Both the position numbers and the translations under genes were made by a program. Shown piece after piece: positions 17,271 through 25,555 of a DNA stretch of 64,000 nucleotides. A model generated the notes under the pieces. It ran no database searches. It worked only from the letters and a program-made list of their open reading frames with translations, and had not been told where the DNA came from. The stretch is from Bacteroides sp. (GTDB taxonomy: Bacteria; Bacteroidota; Bacteroidia; Bacteroidales; Bacteroidaceae), in the NCBI GenBank assembly GCA_022648295.1, contig JALCME010000022.1:1-64000 (forward strand). Reading direction: 5' to 3'. The first letter of the stretch is position 1. Each line of letters begins with the position of its first letter.

Positions 17271-18587
17271 ATGGCAACAAAAGAGTATTTTCCCGGAATA
17301 GGAAAAATTAAATTTGAAGGAAAAGACAGTAAGAACCCTATGGCATTCCGTTACTATGATGCAGAAAAAGTAATCATGGGTAAGAAGATGAAAGATTGGT
17401 TGAAATTTGCTATGGCATGGTGGCATACACTTTGTGCCGAAGGTGGCGACCAGTTTGGTGGTGGAACAAAGGCGTTCCCATGGAATGGAGCTTCTGACAA
17501 GGTGCAGGCCGCTAAAAATAAAATGGATGCCGGATTTGAATTTATGCAGAAGATGGGCATTGGGTATTATTGCTTCCATGATGTGGATCTTTGCACGGAA
17601 GCTGATACTATTGAAGAGTATGAAGCTAACCTGAAAGCAATAGTTGCTTATGCTAAACAAAAACAAGCAGAAACAGGAATAAAGCTATTATGGGGTACTG
17701 CTAATGTATTCAGTCATGCACGCTATATGAACGGTGCAGCTACCAATCCTGATTTTGATGTTGTGGCACGTGCAGCCGTTCAAATTAAAAATGCAATCGA
17801 TGCAACCATCGAACTAGGGGGAACAAATTACGTATTCTGGGGTGGTCGTGAAGGCTATATGTCCCTGTTGAACACTGATCAGAAACGTGAAAAAGAGCAT
17901 TTGGCGCAAATGTTGACTATTGCTCGTGATTATGCACGTTCCAAAGGTTTTACCGGTACATTCCTGGTTGAACCCAAACCTATGGAACCAACTAAACACC
18001 AATATGATGTGGATACGGAAACCGTTATCGGCTTTTTGAAAGCTCATGGTCTTGATAAAGATTTCAAGGTTAACATTGAAGTTAATCATGCTACTTTAGC
18101 CGGACATACTTTTGAACATGAATTGGCTGTAGCTGTAGATAACGGAATGCTTGGCTCTATTGATGCCAACCGCGGTGATTACCAAAACGGTTGGGATACA
18201 GACCAATTCCCCATAGACAATTATGAGCTGATACAAGCTATGATGCAGATTATCCGTAATGGTGGTTTAGGTAATGGAGGTACAAACTTTGATGCCAAGA
18301 CCCGTCGTAATTCTACTGATCTTGAAGACATCTTTATCGCTCATATTTCTGGTATGGACGCCATGGCACGCGCTTTGGAAGGTGCAGCCAAATTGTTGGA
18401 AGAATCTCCCTACAAGAAGATGTTTACCGATCGCTATGCTTCTTTTGATGGTGGTAAGGGTAAAGATTTTGAGGAAGGCAAATTGAGTCTGGAAGAAGTT
18501 GTGGCTTATGCAAAAGCTAATGGTGAACCGAAACAGACCAGTGGTAAGCAAGAATTGTATGAGGCAATTGTGAATATGTATTGCTGA
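17271..18587 (+). CDS. xylA: Xylose isomerase
   Basis: It converts D-xylose to D-xylulose with divalent metal. The 438-residue length fits class II xylose isomerases. Visible active-site parts are WWHT near 50, FHDVD with His103 and Asp106, the metal Glu in [17 protein letters not shown] (about 231-247), [11 protein letters not shown] with Glu and His near 270-280, and the loop GSIDANRGD near 304-312. It follows xylB in the operon, with a stem-loop just upstream. Confidence 0.98.
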   Translation: MATKEYFPGIGKIKFEGKDSKNPMAFRYYDAEKVIMGKKMKDWLKFAMAWWHTLCAEGGDQFGGGTKAFPWNGASDKVQAAKNKMDAGFEFMQKMGIGYYCFHDVDLCTEADTIEEYEANLKAIVAYAKQKQAETGIKLLWGTANVFSHARYMNGAATNPDFDVVARAAVQIKNAIDATIELGGTNYVFWGGREGYMSLLNTDQKREKEHLAQMLTIARDYARSKGFTGTFLVEPKPMEPTKHQYDVDTETVIGFLKAHGLDKDFKVNIEVNHATLAGHTFEHELAVAVDNGMLGSIDANRGDYQNGWDTDQFPIDNYELIQAMMQIIRNGGLGNGGTNFDAKTRRNSTDLEDIFIAHISGMDAMARALEGAAKLLEESPYKKMFTDRYASFDGGKGKDFEEGKLSLEEVVAYAKANGEPKQTSGKQELYEAIVNMYC

Positions 18588-18615
18588 TTCCACTCACCAA
18601 CCTAACTTTATTATC

Positions 18616-20070
18616 ATGAACAATACAAATAATAATGGTAGTAAACTCTACCTTTATTCCATTACATCCGTTGCTATTCTGGGGGGGCTGCTGTTCGGTT
18701 ATGATACAGCAGTCATCTCTGGTGCGGAGAAAGGATTGGAAGCCTTTTTCTTAACAGCTACTGATTTTCAATACGACAAAGTACTACACGGCATAACGTC
18801 TTCCAGTGCGTTGATCGGTTGTGTCATCGGAGGTGCTTTATCGGGTGTCTTTGCTTCCCGATTGGGACGACGTAACTCGCTAAGGCTGGCCTCTATACTT
18901 TTCTTTCTCTCGGCATTGGGTTCATACTGCCCGGAGTTTTTGTTCTTTAGTCATGGACAGCCTAATATGCATTTGCTCATTGCTTTCAATCTATACCGTG
19001 TATTGGGAGGTATCGGCGTTGGACTTGCATCAGCTGTATGTCCTATGTATATTGCTGAAATAGCCCCGTCAAACATACGTGGTACATTGGTATCGTGCAA
19101 TCAGTTTGCTATTATCTTCGGTATGTTGGTTGTCTATTTTGTGAATTATCTGATTTTGGGAGGGCATCAAAATCCTATATTGCTGAAAGATGAGCTCACC
19201 GGTATTTATACGGTAAGTGCCCAATCGGATATGTGGACTATTCAACAAGGCTGGCGTTTGATGTTTGTTTCCGAAGCATTCCCAGCGGCATTATTCGGCT
19301 TCTTATTGTTTTTTGTACCTAAAACTCCCCGTTATTTGGTACTGGTACAACAGGAAACAAAAGCTTTCTCTATTTTGGAGAAAGTTAATGGTACCAGCAA
19401 AGCCAAAGAAATTCTTCAGGAGATTAAAGCCACTGCTCATGAGAAAACAGAGAAACTGTTTACTTATGGAGCTACGGTTATTGTCATAGGCATTTTGCTC
19501 TCGGTATTTCAGCAGGCTATAGGAATAAATGCGGTGTTATATTATGCGCCCCGTATTTTCGAGAGTGCCGGTGCCGAAGGAGGAGGTATGATGCAAACCG
19601 TAATAATGGGAATAGTCAATATTCTTTTCACTTGTGTAGCTATCTTTACAGTAGATCGTTTTGGACGTAAGCCTTTGCTGATTATTGGGTCCATTGGTAT
19701 GGCTGTTGGCGCATTTGCTGTAGCCATATGCGATAGTATGGGAGTAAAAGGAGTTGTTCCCGTATTTTCCATTATTGTCTATGCTGCCTTCTTCATGATG
19801 TCATGGGGACCGATTTGCTGGGTGTTAATCGCTGAGATTTTCCCGAATACCATTCGGGGTAAGGCTGTAGCTATAGCTGTGGCTTTCCAGTGGATATTCA
19901 ATTATATTGTGTCATCCACATTCCCGGCACTTTATGATTTCAGTCCGATGTTTGCATACAGCTTATATGGCATTATATGTGTGGTTGCTGCATTGTTTGT
20001 ATGGCGTTGGGTACCTGAGACCAAGGGTAAGACATTGGAAGATATGAGTCAACTTTGGAAAAAAAGCTAA
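18616..20070 (+). CDS. xylE: Xylose/proton symporter (MFS sugar porter)
   Basis: It carries xylose across the inner membrane. The 484 residues form 12 predicted helices with sugar-porter signatures: GYDTAVISGA in helix 1, GRRNSLRLAS in loop 2-3, RVLGGIGVGLASAVCPMYIAE, PKTPRYL before the central loop, QQAIGINAVLYYAP in helix 7, DRFGRKPLL, and PETKGKTLE at the C-terminus. It is the last gene of the xylose operon, 28 bases after xylA, and a long hairpin follows. Confidence 0.93.
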   Translation: MNNTNNNGSKLYLYSITSVAILGGLLFGYDTAVISGAEKGLEAFFLTATDFQYDKVLHGITSSSALIGCVIGGALSGVFASRLGRRNSLRLASILFFLSALGSYCPEFLFFSHGQPNMHLLIAFNLYRVLGGIGVGLASAVCPMYIAEIAPSNIRGTLVSCNQFAIIFGMLVVYFVNYLILGGHQNPILLKDELTGIYTVSAQSDMWTIQQGWRLMFVSEAFPAALFGFLLFFVPKTPRYLVLVQQETKAFSILEKVNGTSKAKEILQEIKATAHEKTEKLFTYGATVIVIGILLSVFQQAIGINAVLYYAPRIFESAGAEGGGMMQTVIMGIVNILFTCVAIFTVDRFGRKPLLIIGSIGMAVGAFAVAICDSMGVKGVVPVFSIIVYAAFFMMSWGPICWVLIAEIFPNTIRGKAVAIAVAFQWIFNYIVSSTFPALYDFSPMFAYSLYGIICVVAALFVWRWVPETKGKTLEDMSQLWKKS

Positions 20071-20124
20071 TCTTATTTCTTAGATAGAATTAAAAGAATA
20101 GCAATTATCCGTAAGTATACAAGT

Positions 20125-20220
20125 AAGAAACCGTCTTTAAAATTTAGTTCTCAAAAAAGTCTTTTCCCATAATGTTTGGAAAAGGAGATGGAAACTAAAT
20201 CTTAAGGATGGTTTCTTTTA
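20125..20220 (+). terminator. Long hairpin terminator of the xylose operon
   Basis: 20125-20149 pairs with 20193-20217 over 25 positions, with two G-U pairs and one mismatch. Inside it CTTTTCC (20161-20167) pairs with GGAAAAG (20178-20184). The 3' arm ends in TTTCTTTT. It lies 55 bases after xylE. It is much longer than a normal terminator, so it may also protect the message 3' end. Confidence 0.7.
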
Positions 20221-20447
20221 CTTTGCAGGTATCTTATTTCCAGTTAATTTAATGATCCTTTCTGTTCTAATTGAGTTCGTACGTTGTAATTGTAATGCAT
20301 CATCTGACACGTAATTATATTCCTTGCTGTTTTTAATTGAGTTTGTGCTCTTCTTAAAGACTTAAATTTCGTAGAATATTCTTTTTATTAAAATATTTGT
20401 TTCTGCTATTCGTCTTCTTATATGAGAAGATTAAAGAAGTGGAACTA
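20221..20447 (+). other. Leader region before the ferredoxin operon
   Basis: No gene is seen. TAATTGAGTTCGT (about 20268) recurs as TAATTGAGTTTGT (about 20334). A weak -7-like AATATTTG lies at 20392-20399. The operon promoter should be here. Confidence 0.4.
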
Positions 20448-20642
20448 ATGAAAAAAGAAATTGTTATTTTTACGTTCGACTGTATAGGTTGCGGAAAATG
20501 TGTGCGAAGATGTCCGCACCATGTCCTAAAGCTTGTAGATAACGGTATGTGCCGTTTTGTTAACGTAGTTAACGAAGATGCATGTACAGGATGTGGGCGT
20601 TGCCAAGAAATATGCCCGGTGAAAGCAATAAAAATTAAATAA
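20448..20642 (+). CDS. Small 2[4Fe-4S] ferredoxin
   Basis: The 64-residue protein has two complete cluster motifs, CIGCGKCVRRCP and CTGCGRCQEICP, about 30 residues apart, as in bacterial 2[4Fe-4S] ferredoxins. I start it at ATG 20448. A longer frame from TTG 20397 would add a hydrophobic tail and would begin inside the weak -7 box. It is followed 10 bases later by a small membrane protein and then a sigma factor, which probably form one operon. It likely shuttles electrons, but its partner is unknown. Confidence 0.9.
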   Translation: MKKEIVIFTFDCIGCGKCVRRCPHHVLKLVDNGMCRFVNVVNEDACTGCGRCQEICPVKAIKIK

Positions 20643-20652
20643 TAGATGCGAA

Positions 20653-20997
20653 ATGAAGAGAAACAGAAGATTTACTTTTATGACAGTGAGCAGTATTGTT
20701 CTTTTAGCATTAATTGTAGCTGTTGTCATGGGATTATGGAATTGGATTGTCCCTGGTATTACGGGGTGGGGATGTATTAATTATTGGCAAGCTCTAGGTC
20801 TTGTTGTTTTGTTCCGGTTATTGAGTGGACATCTCTGGGGGCATGGCTATTGGGGGTGGGGGGATTTTTCTATAAATAATCGAAGACATCGTCATTTTCA
20901 TGAACGGATGAGGCATATGGGGCGCGATGAGCGTAAAGCTTTTATTCGCGACAGAATCCGCAGTCTGGAAAAAGAGGAAGACAATAATGAAAAATAA
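20653..20997 (+). CDS. Small membrane protein of unknown function
   Basis: I do not recognise this 114-residue protein. It has two hydrophobic segments (about 10-32 and 43-58), a Trp/Gly/His-rich stretch (HLWGHGYWGWGDF), then a very basic, His-rich helical tail (RRHRHFHERMRHMGRDERKA). It starts 10 bases after the ferredoxin and its last 11 bases overlap the sigma-factor gene. Its place just before an ECF sigma gene, and its membrane anchor with a charged tail, would fit a sigma-regulating partner, but no anti-sigma domain is visible. Confidence 0.75.
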   Translation: MKRNRRFTFMTVSSIVLLALIVAVVMGLWNWIVPGITGWGCINYWQALGLVVLFRLLSGHLWGHGYWGWGDFSINNRRHRHFHERMRHMGRDERKAFIRDRIRSLEKEEDNNEK

Positions 20998-21535
20998 CGT
21001 TTCGGACTTATTTAATCGTTATCGCCGAAAGTTATTCTTGTTTATTGCAGACCGGGTTCCATTACAGGAAGATGCTGAGGATATATTGCAGGATGTTTTT
21101 CTTCGTTTCTTGCAAGCGGAAGAGACATCTCCTGTTCTGCAGGTATCGGGGTGGTTGTACAAAGTAGCTCGTAATTGTATTATAGATAAAAGTCGCAAAA
21201 AACAAGATGAGCCGATGCCGCAGATTACCACACAAGACGACGGTGATATTTTTGTCAGAGAGGTTACCGAAGTGCTTGTCGACGAAGAGCAATCTCCGGA
21301 AAAGGAATATTTGCGTGCACTTGTTTGGGAACAATTAGAGGATGCATTAGACGAACTTCCACAAGAGCAAAGGTTTGTATTTGAAGAGACGGAATTAAAA
21401 GGCGTATCCTTTAAAGAACTCTCTGTGCAGACAGATTTATCGGTGGAAACACTTCTTTCACGAAAACACTATGCCGTTAAGTTTTTACGTAAGAGATTAA
21501 AAAACATTTATGAAGAATTGCTCTCTGAGGAGTAA
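20987..21535 (+). CDS. ECF-type RNA polymerase sigma factor
   Basis: The 182-residue protein has sigma-70 region 2 (about 4-72: LFNRYRRKLFLFIADRV, DAEDILQDVFLRFL, then WLYKVARNCIIDKSRK). After an acidic linker near 75-105, region 4 follows (about 112-170: DALDELPQEQRFVF, then SVETLLSRKHYAVKFLRKRL). The start at 20987 is chosen because region 2 begins at once; it overlaps the upstream gene by 11 bases, suggesting translational coupling. Its targets are unknown. Three 22-bp iterons lie about 150 bases beyond its stop. Confidence 0.92.
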   Translation: MKNNVSDLFNRYRRKLFLFIADRVPLQEDAEDILQDVFLRFLQAEETSPVLQVSGWLYKVARNCIIDKSRKKQDEPMPQITTQDDGDIFVREVTEVLVDEEQSPEKEYLRALVWEQLEDALDELPQEQRFVFEETELKGVSFKELSVQTDLSVETLLSRKHYAVKFLRKRLKNIYEELLSEE

Positions 21536-21923
21536 TATACAATAATTCATTTTGGAGCAGATGCGTGATATTTGAAGGAAATAAATCTAAATATCTATTT
21601 CTTTTATCATTATATCTCATCTCTCTTATTTTTATTGTGAAGCTTTTTTGTTCCTTATCAGGGGATTCTTAGGGAGAGAGTAAACAGTATACGACTGAAT
21701 AGGGAACACTATACGAGTGAATGGCATTCAGTATACGACTGAATATGGATGATCTTAAAACCAATTTATCACTCCTCATCGTATAGATCTCAAAAGACGT
21801 TTGTGCGAGCTTAATCTGTAGCTATGATAGACTTACTTGTAACGAAAAACGGCTCCGCTATAAGGACTCATTTAAAAGAGTATCTTATATTGAAACCGTT
21901 TTTGGGCTTTATGAGGGGTTCAG
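21536..21923. other. Intergenic region with iterons, 388 bases
   Basis: Apart from the three 22-bp iterons (21685-21744), an AAAAACGG (near 21846) and its complement CCGTTTTT (near 21897) bracket a 50-base loop just downstream of the flavodoxin gene. No gene is seen. Confidence 0.5.
21685..21744. repeat. Three 22-bp iterons
   Basis: CAGTATACGACTGAAT occurs at 21685 and 21729, with a variant CACTATACGAGTGAAT at 21707. The units start exactly 22 bases apart, two turns of the helix. The last 6 bases of each unit differ. Such spacing is typical of sites bound side by side by a protein. The spacers are too short for a CRISPR. Confidence 0.75.
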
Positions 21924-22427
21924 TCAAATTTCAGTTTTTATTTTTTCAAGCCAAGCATCAATTCTGCTTTCAGTTAAATCACTTTCATTATCCGGATCTA
22001 ATGGTAAACCTACGAAAACGTCATTTACTACAGCTTCAGAATCATCAAAAGTATACCCATCTGTGGAAACATCCGCTCCTATAAATGTGCATCCTGTGCC
22101 TTTCAAACCTTCGTAAATTTTGCCCATTGCTCCACAAAATGTATCGCTGAAAGTGGCAGCATCTCCACAAGAGAATAATCCTACCTTTTTGCCTGTAAGA
22201 TCGAGTTTTTGCAAGGATTCCAAAAAGGTTTCCCAGTCATCTTGCATGTCGCCTGCACCGGTAGATGAACTTCCAAGTAGCAGTACTTCATAGTCCAGAG
22301 GACTCACTTTTGATTTATAGATATCATGTATATCTTCTGATGCAACGCCTAACTTTTGCGCAATAAGTTGTGCGGCTTCCTCCGTATTACCGGACGATGT
22401 ACCATAATATATCCCTATCTTTTTCAT
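21924..22427 (-). CDS. fldA: Flavodoxin
   Basis: The 167 residues fit a long-chain flavodoxin. They have the phosphate loop GTSSGNTE (8-15), the TGAGDMQDDWETF region binding FMN near 57-70, FSCGDAATFSDTF near 86-98, and the long-chain insertion near 125-145. Flavodoxin carries single electrons in the cytoplasm, often replacing ferredoxin under iron limitation. An upstream in-frame Met would add a poor N-terminal tail, so ATG 22427 is preferred. It is transcribed alone, toward the sigma-factor operon. Confidence 0.95.
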   Translation of the reverse strand: MKKIGIYYGTSSGNTEEAAQLIAQKLGVASEDIHDIYKSKVSPLDYEVLLLGSSSTGAGDMQDDWETFLESLQKLDLTGKKVGLFSCGDAATFSDTFCGAMGKIYEGLKGTGCTFIGADVSTDGYTFDDSEAVVNDVFVGLPLDPDNESDLTESRIDAWLEKIKTEI

Positions 22428-22603
22428 AATTGTTATTATTATAAATTTAAATTCATCATAAGAAACAGAAAAGTAGATCAAAAAGTTCAGTCACATCATA
22501 AAATACCTATCAATAGTGGTTTTTTATTTCCTTTAAGATAAGCAAACAGGTGATAAAGAACAAAATAATAGATAATATGATGGGTTAATATAATCCACTT
22601 TAT

Positions 22604-22611
22604 TATATTTG
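22604..22611 (+). promoter_or_regulatory. -7 box of the PUL sigma factor gene
   Basis: TATATTTG matches TAnnTTTG about 60 bases before the GTG start. The -33 box is not clear. Confidence 0.45.
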
Positions 22612-22671
22612 CATAAGAGTATCATGGCTACTTAGTCTGAGTATTAATTACCTTAAAATCTATGTAACTTA

Positions 22672-23232
22672 GTGAAAGACAATCATAAATTGAATATTGA
22701 TATCAAAAGTTTCAGGCAATATTATGATTTATATTATGAACCATTAAGCCGTTTCCTGAATTTGTATACCCAAGACAAGGCTATAATTGAGGATATTCTG
22801 CAAGAGGTTTTTATGAAACTGTGGGAAGGTCGTGATGTTATAGAGGTGGACTATATGAAAACTTATTTATTCCGTGCTGCTAAAAACAGGGTATTGAATT
22901 ATTTAAGGGATGAACAAAATAGGCATTATTTACTTGAAAAATGGTTTGAGCAGCAACTTGATGAACGGAGCCATAAAGACTGCTTCAACATGGAAGTCTT
23001 TACGGAAAAGCTAAGTAATGCAGTAAATGCATTACCTGCAAAATGCAGAGAAATATTTCTCTTAAGTCGGTATGAACATTTATCTTACCAACAAATTGCT
23101 GATAAGCTCAGCATCTCTGTTAAAACAGTAGAGGCGCAGATGGGGAGCGCACTAAAACGAATAAAAGACTCTTTTTCATCTTCCTTATTTATTTTATTGG
23201 GAATATTGTTTTATCTCTATTTTATTTTTTGA
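22672..23232 (+). CDS. ECF sigma factor (FecI-like) of PUL 1
   Basis: The 186-residue protein has region 2 (about 14-80: FRQYYDLYYEPLSRFLNLY, IEDILQEVFMKLWEG, then FRAAKNRVLNYLRDE) and region 4 (about 118-170: ALPAKCREIFLLSRYEHLSY, then LSISVKTVEAQM). It ends in a hydrophobic tail (about 172-186). The start is a GTG. It is the Bacteroidetes FecI type that works with a FecR and a STN-SusC. That FecR lies 10 kb away at the other end of the PUL on the opposite strand. Its last 16 bases overlap the end of the GH16 gene, tail to tail. Confidence 0.9.
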   Translation: MKDNHKLNIDIKSFRQYYDLYYEPLSRFLNLYTQDKAIIEDILQEVFMKLWEGRDVIEVDYMKTYLFRAAKNRVLNYLRDEQNRHYLLEKWFEQQLDERSHKDCFNMEVFTEKLSNAVNALPAKCREIFLLSRYEHLSYQQIADKLSISVKTVEAQMGSALKRIKDSFSSSLFILLGILFYLYFIF

Positions 23233-25547
23233 TAGACCCGCACATAGTCAATTTGCAATTGCTGCGGAAAGATGTTATCGTCAATTCCTTTCATACCCCC
23301 CCAATTTCCGCCGATAGCTAAATTCAACAATAGATGGAATCGTTTGTCGAAAGGCCATGCCTGACTGCCATTATGGGGATTGTGATAAGTGAAATAATGT
23401 ATTCCATCTACATATAAGCGACATTCCTGCGGTGTCCATTCCAATGCGTAAGTATGAAACTTCCGGTATGAATCCGGACAATATAAGCGTGCACTTTTCT
23501 GAGTGCCAATGAGATGATTGTACTTTTGGGTATGTACCGTGCCTACAATGCTGTCTGGATTGCACCCCACGTTTTCCATAATATCAATTTCACCGCTTGC
23601 CGGCCAGGTTCCATATTCCCAATCAGTGGGTAACATCCAAATAGCCGGCCATGTACCACGCCCGGTAGGTAGTTTTGCTCTGATTTCAAAGCGTCCGTAA
23701 AGCCAGTCACCTTTATCTTTGGTTATTAATCTGGCGGAAGTATAATTTTTATTTCCTTCTTTTTCTTTACGAGCCGTAATGCTTAGTATGCCATTACTTA
23801 CCCAGGCGTTGGAGGCATTGGACTCGGTGTAACATTGTGATTCATTATTCCCCCATCCATAGGTGTTACCTTCTGTATCGTAACTCCAACGTTTACTATC
23901 AGGAAGACCGTTATAGTCAAATTCGTCATCCCACACCAATTGCCATTTTCCTGTTTTTGTTTTAATTGTGTTATAAGCCTGTTGTTTATTTGGCAAAATG
24001 CGTATATCTTGCTTGCCTCCTTTCCATATCAGGGTTAAAGTGAATGGAACATTGGAGGTTACGTTTATTTCCGGCCTTTGATTGACCGATTTGCGCTTTG
24101 CACAATGAAAACTTATCGTTCCGTCTTTCCCGAACGGGTAATCATTCACGCCAAAAGCATCCGTTAAGCGAATATCCCATATAACGTGATTATGAGGTAC
24201 ATCCGCTCGTATTCCGAATATATATTCCAATAATTCGGCAATGGGAGGCAATCCCGTCCATCCAACAAAATCTTTCCGATCATTTCCTTGTACCCTATCA
24301 GGGGCATAGTTTTCAAAGAATGTACCTGTTTTATGATAGACTTCCACCACATTATGAAGGTGATTGCAGGCTATCTCGTAGGCTAAACTATCTTGTCCCA
24401 CATTAGTAAGTCCCCGGAGAGCCATATAGACAGCCGGAGCCCATACCCCGCCTTTCCAATAACCTCCGTCGGCTTCGTATCCTGGAGTGGAAGCCGAGAG
24501 AGATGGTATCCTGTGAAGGCGGCAAAATTCATCTTTATTACTCAAATGAGAAAGGTATGGTGTAAGGCGGGATGAGGGGACAATGCCGGCCAGCAAAGAC
24601 CAGTATGACCCAATGCTCATGACTGATGATAGAGTGCCATTGTCAAAAAGATCTGTGTAAAAATGAATGCTGTCATTCCACATGTTACTATTGACGAAAC
24701 TAGTGAGGTCTGAAGTTTCCTTTTTAAGCCATGCTACATCTGCCGTGCGATGAAGCATCTCTGCCATTTGCTGGAGTATCTTTGAAGAAAATATTTGTTG
24801 TAAGTTAGTATCAATCCACGACATGTGTCCGTTGCTCCACTGTATGTCATAGCCAGCCGGAAGTCTGGGCTGATTGTCCATTCCGCTTCCCCAGCCACTA
24901 GTGAAATAAGTTCCGTCTTTCCAGGTCCGGTTTAGCTGCAACCATTTGTAGTATGCTAAAAGAGGGGGGAATACTTTACGTAATCGTATTGTATCATTAA
25001 AATTCTTAAAATATTCCCATTCCGACCATGCCATTATGTTAGGGCCAGTACTGGATGGATCGAAGCGCTCAAAACAGTTGTTCCCATCTACACTTCTTAT
25101 TTCCCGGCATATAAATCCGTCAGGTTGCTGCTTTGCATAAAAGTTATTTAATGAGCCTTGGAAATCGAATGCCCGGGCACCATATTTACCAAAAAGAGTC
25201 ATAAAAGTAGTATCCCACATGAAAATGCACCCGTTGAATGCTGCATCGATATAGGGACTTACAAATCCGCTGGCGGTATTTATACTTTTCAGATCGGAAA
25301 ATGCAATTTCCCATGCTTTCCAGTAAGCAGAAATGGCTTCATCATGAGACTGCCAATATGGCGAAGGAAGCAGATGTTTTGATTGCTGAAATGTAGGAGG
25401 GGAAGACAAATCCGGCTTTTGCTTTATGAACTCGTTTTGTTGACAATAGGGATTGGAAATATATAATTGATAATAGTCCTGTGCCCTTAAAGGGAAGGAC
25501 ATAACCAACGAATAAAGTAAAATGATACTTAAAATTATTTTCTTCAT
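23217..25547 (-). CDS. Fusion of six-hairpin glycosidase domain and GH16 beta-glucanase
   Basis: The 776-residue protein has a signal peptide (1-23). The first part (about 60-460) is an (alpha/alpha)6 domain of the MGH1/GH63-like type, with FMWDTTFMTLFGKYG near 109-123 and GYWKGGVWAPAVYMAL near 362-377. A short beta region (about 455-530) follows. Residues 534-776 are a GH16 jelly-roll with the EIDIME active site: nucleophile Glu653, Asp655, acid/base Glu658. The GH16 form resembles laminarinases. It follows the GH3 gene by 8 bases. The six-hairpin half may remove side residues, or may be inactive; its substrate is unknown. Confidence 0.88.
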   Translation of the reverse strand: MKKIILSIILLYSLVMSFPLRAQDYYQLYISNPYCQQNEFIKQKPDLSSPPTFQQSKHLLPSPYWQSHDEAISAYWKAWEIAFSDLKSINTASGFVSPYIDAAFNGCIFMWDTTFMTLFGKYGARAFDFQGSLNNFYAKQQPDGFICREIRSVDGNNCFERFDPSSTGPNIMAWSEWEYFKNFNDTIRLRKVFPPLLAYYKWLQLNRTWKDGTYFTSGWGSGMDNQPRLPAGYDIQWSNGHMSWIDTNLQQIFSSKILQQMAEMLHRTADVAWLKKETSDLTSFVNSNMWNDSIHFYTDLFDNGTLSSVMSIGSYWSLLAGIVPSSRLTPYLSHLSNKDEFCRLHRIPSLSASTPGYEADGGYWKGGVWAPAVYMALRGLTNVGQDSLAYEIACNHLHNVVEVYHKTGTFFENYAPDRVQGNDRKDFVGWTGLPPIAELLEYIFGIRADVPHNHVIWDIRLTDAFGVNDYPFGKDGTISFHCAKRKSVNQRPEINVTSNVPFTLTLIWKGGKQDIRILPNKQQAYNTIKTKTGKWQLVWDDEFDYNGLPDSKRWSYDTEGNTYGWGNNESQCYTESNASNAWVSNGILSITARKEKEGNKNYTSARLITKDKGDWLYGRFEIRAKLPTGRGTWPAIWMLPTDWEYGTWPASGEIDIMENVGCNPDSIVGTVHTQKYNHLIGTQKSARLYCPDSYRKFHTYALEWTPQECRLYVDGIHYFTYHNPHNGSQAWPFDKRFHLLLNLAIGGNWGGMKGIDDNIFPQQLQIDYVRVYQKIK

Positions 25548-25555
25548 GGTCGTAT

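Noticed and set aside
20397..20447. Longer N-terminus of the ferredoxin from TTG 20397
   Set aside because: The extra residues are hydrophobic and unlike ferredoxins, and the codon is in a -7-like box.
20927..20986. Longer N-terminus of the sigma factor from 20927
   Set aside because: It would overlap the upstream gene by 71 bases and adds residues before region 2 that do not fit the family.
21685..21744. Possible CRISPR array
   Set aside because: Only three units, with 6-base spacers and no cas genes.
22428..22481. Longer N-terminus of the flavodoxin
   Set aside because: The FMN loop begins 7 residues after Met 22427, as in other flavodoxins; the extra 18 residues do not fit.
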